64,000 bases of DNA from Coriaria nepalensis (Eukaryota > Streptophyta > Magnoliopsida > Cucurbitales > Coriariaceae), in contig CP114485.1 in assembly GCA_027186245.1 (NCBI GenBank), forward strand, positions 1,488,001-1,552,000, in the 5' to 3' direction. Below the pieces are notes generated by a model, which was given only the letters and a program-made list of their open reading frames with translations, was not told the origin of the DNA and searched no databases. Made by a program: the position numbers and the translations under genes. This document shows positions 61,926 through 64,000 of the stretch, piece after piece (the first letter of the stretch is position 1; each line of letters starts with the position of its first letter).

Positions 61926-62827
61926 TTTTCTTTTCTTCGCGGAAAAACAATAGAGAAACGAAGAAAAAACTAAAGCAGGGAAAAGACAGTTTAGAGATGG
62001 TAGTGGAACCAACTAACGGTCTCAGTCTCGGCCGCTTTTATGGCGGGGCTGGTTGGTGGAAAAATGCGTCCACGTGGAGCGTTTGTTTAAACCCCATGTA
62101 GATCCAAACCGTCATACGCAGGGGCCCCAACTGGGCTTGTGTGTAAAGTTGTAATAATAAGTTTACATCGTGGGCAAGAATCTTGGGCCTCTAGCGTGGG
62201 TCTGGAGTAAAGCGGCCCATAATTGCCAAGAGTGTACGCAACCGAAGCGTGGACTTGGGTTTTTTTTTTTTTTTAAATTTTATTTACAGGTTGGTTTCAT
62301 TCTTTAAACGAGAATAATAGAATGAAAATATATTTTATTTAATTATTTGATTCAATTTTATAATAAAATGAGAATAATTTTCAATTTCTACTTAAATAGA
62401 AAAAAAAAACGATTCATCCCCTCTTTCTCAAATAGGCATTTGAATAGGCATTTGATGGGAATAAATTTACCTATTCGTTTAGGCGTACACGTTTATCTAG
62501 TATCTAAATTTTATTGTGATCCTTCTATAATCTTGTAGTATCTGTATTCTTCAACCTCAGAAATTAGAAGATAACTCTCTCAAAATCGGTCTTTTTTACC
62601 GTGTAACCAAAAGATAAAGATCAAAATAAAAATTACATTTTTGAAAAGGCTATATGTAATCATACCCAGAATCCAGATAGTTTATATAATGGAACAGATT
62701 CTGATTGATATACAAGAATAAAACATGCATTTTTATGCAGTTTAATGTTTATCCATAAAAAAGGAAAAAGAGGGGGGGGGGGGGGGGGCTGCACTGTTTC
62801 TATAGTCAAAAGTACTTGTTTTCTTCT
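61926..62827. other. spacer between carboxypeptidase and DUF4050-type genes
   Basis: Promoter of the carboxypeptidase gene (about 61930-62260) and then AT-rich DNA. No gene recognised. Confidence 0.5.
62772..62788. repeat. poly-G run
   Basis: Seventeen consecutive G, about 40 bases beyond the stop codon of the minus-strand gene at 62828, so in its 3' UTR as C17. Such runs are error-prone in sequencing and can form G-quadruplex structures. Confidence 0.8.
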
Positions 62828-63711
62828 TCAGCTGTCAAAGAGGCCATCATCTTGCCATATATCAGCTAAGAAATCTACCATCTCCTGCATATAACATACA
62901 TAAATACATAAGTACATATAAATATAAGTTATATAAGCTCATCAATCATTATATTCACTCAAGCACTTTCTGATATCAGAAAATCTTACAGGGAGAGGAA
63001 TTGGGTCATGAAAAGGGTCATTAGTTAAGAGTATATCTTCGTATCCCATAGACCAGCTGCAACAAAAACAGACGATCTCTTGTTGAAACCATCATCTACA
63101 TCTTACTTTGTGATTTGCAATCTTTTATTATCCATGTATTAGAGCCCATTTGGGAGTGCTTAAAAAAATAGGTTTATAAGCATTAAGTGACTTATAAGTA
63201 GAAATGTATTTAAAAAGTACTTATAAATAAAAAAAACAGAAAAAGTGTTTAATTTATAATAAGCATCAGTGTGCTATGCTTATGAAAATAAACAGGGAAA
63301 GTGCGTTTTTTTTATAGGTAAATGCCCAAAACTATTTATTTTATAAAAATAAGCACTTTCAAGTGCATATAAGCACTCCCAAACGGCCTCTTAGTTTTGC
63401 AAAGGATACCTTATAATTGGGTCTTTTTCGGCTCTTTGTCGGTGAGATTGATTTCCGATCCACTTTCTTCGACTTTCATGCCAAAGCATTGCCGCTGCAC
63501 AACCACATTCAATTATGCAATCAGGAATAACATGTTATTACCCGGGATCACTTTACCAAAAGGATTATCTTTTACCATGATTGACAAATTTAGAAGGCTC
63601 GGTATGATCATCCGTTTCTGAGGATTTTTTGTCTTTCTTGAGCGATGCTGTTGAATGCTGCAAAGATTGTTTCTTATCTGAATGCAAATCCCTATTATCT
63701 AGCTCCATCAT
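62828..63711 (-). CDS. Gag1-like clamp (DUF4050) domain protein
   Basis: Four minus-strand exons give 114 aa: 63711-63576, 63494-63410, 63056-62990, 62884-62828. After a charged N-terminal tail (HSTASLKKDKKSSETDDH) comes the conserved domain: AAMLWHESRRKWIGNQ, PIISWSMGYEDILLTNDPFH, PIPLPEMVDFLADIWQDDGL. Plant members of the Gag1-clamp/DUF4050 family share the WxxxRxxWxG, SWxxxYEDLL and IPLPEMVDFLVDIW patterns. The function is unknown in plants. ATG 63711 is followed by a second ATG. Upstream leader exons may lie beyond 63740. The intron between exons 2 and 3 contains a MITE starting only about 20 bases after the donor. Confidence 0.8.
63142..63390. mobile_element. Tourist-like (PIF/Harbinger) MITE
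   Basis: 249 bases with terminal inverted repeats: left GAGCCCATTTGGGAGTGCTT, right (reverse complement) GAGGCCGTTTGGGAGTGCTT. It is flanked by the 3-base duplication TTA (63139-63141 and 63391-63393). The TIR start G(A/G)GCC...TTTGG and the TTA target are hallmarks of Tourist elements. No coding capacity; the interior is AT-rich with AAGCACTT words. Confidence 0.82.
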
Positions 63712-64000
63712 ATCCAGAATTCAAACCACTTGACCAATAACTGTTCTGCAAGACGTATATGCTTTGTTTACAACACCACACAGATGTACAGAACTGAAAA
63801 TAAGTTATGCTTTGTTTAAGAAGATGGAATAGTGATGCATGTTAACCCATTTCAAGGATTCAGATTTCACCCATTCTTTCCTCGAGCAATTCAATCTCTT
63901 TAAGACACAGAACAGGTTCGATAAGTCATTTCTTCTTCTTCAGCAACCAAAACATCAATTCCCACACATGAAGAAATTAACATTGGATTCTTAAGAACAG
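63712..64000. other. 5' region of the DUF4050-type gene
   Basis: Probable leader and promoter for the minus-strand gene. A pyrimidine/purine tract near 63930-63945 may mark a leader exon. Nothing else recognised. Confidence 0.35.

Overview
This is nuclear DNA from a flowering plant, most likely a eudicot; I cannot name the species. The evidence is intron-rich genes with GT/AG borders, AT-rich spacers, chloroplast and mitochondrial targeting peptides, plant-only families (a PARC6-type plastid division protein, ARA6-type Rab5, an ARM-repeat U-box ligase, a DVL/RTFL peptide), one Ty1/copia element and one Tourist-like MITE. No tRNA, rRNA, CRISPR array or bacterial operon was seen.

Layout. 0.3-6 kb: a broken GNAT acetyltransferase, an intronless plastid-division gene (PARC6/CDP1 type) and a damaged Zim17-type zinc-finger gene. 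The last two share a duplicated promoter, first exon and 5' intron. 6.6-13 kb: plastid-type GET3 ATPase and an OTU deubiquitinase. 14-18.2 kb (minus strand): a Pumilio N-terminal fragment with no PUF repeats, then a WCRKC thioredoxin-like gene. 18.2-24.4 kb: gene-poor, with two very short genes, a secreted precursor resembling IDA peptides (21.8 kb) and a 49-aa DVL/RTFL polypeptide (23.3 kb). 24.5-38.3 kb: ARA6/RABF1, a PUB14-like U-box ligase, VPS33 (minus) and SDP6 glycerol-3-phosphate dehydrogenase. 39.6-53.1 kb (minus): exocyst SEC8 in 26 exons, one intron of which holds a complete copia element with LTRs that look identical. 54.7-63.7 kb (minus): a BORCS8-like protein, an unassigned plastid-type protein, a serine carboxypeptidase-like gene and a Gag1-clamp/DUF4050-type gene with a Tourist-like MITE in an intron.

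Function. There is no operon-like pathway. Several neighbours work in membrane traffic: ARA6 on endosomes, VPS33 in tonoplast/endosome tethering, SEC8 at the plasma membrane, and possibly the BORCS8-like protein. Gene content matches, from memory, two Arabidopsis chromosome 3 segments (around At3g10350-At3g10410 and At3g54826-At3g54860), so the window may keep an ancestral order that Arabidopsis split between two places.

Points most worth a second look: four well-supported and one possible GC-AG intron in SEC8; the intronless PARC6-type gene carrying a copy of its neighbour's promoter, exon and intron; the divergent IDA-like precursor; and the young copia insertion with TG...TA ends. Exon borders were placed by eye from splice signals, reading frame and remembered protein families; no alignment was run.
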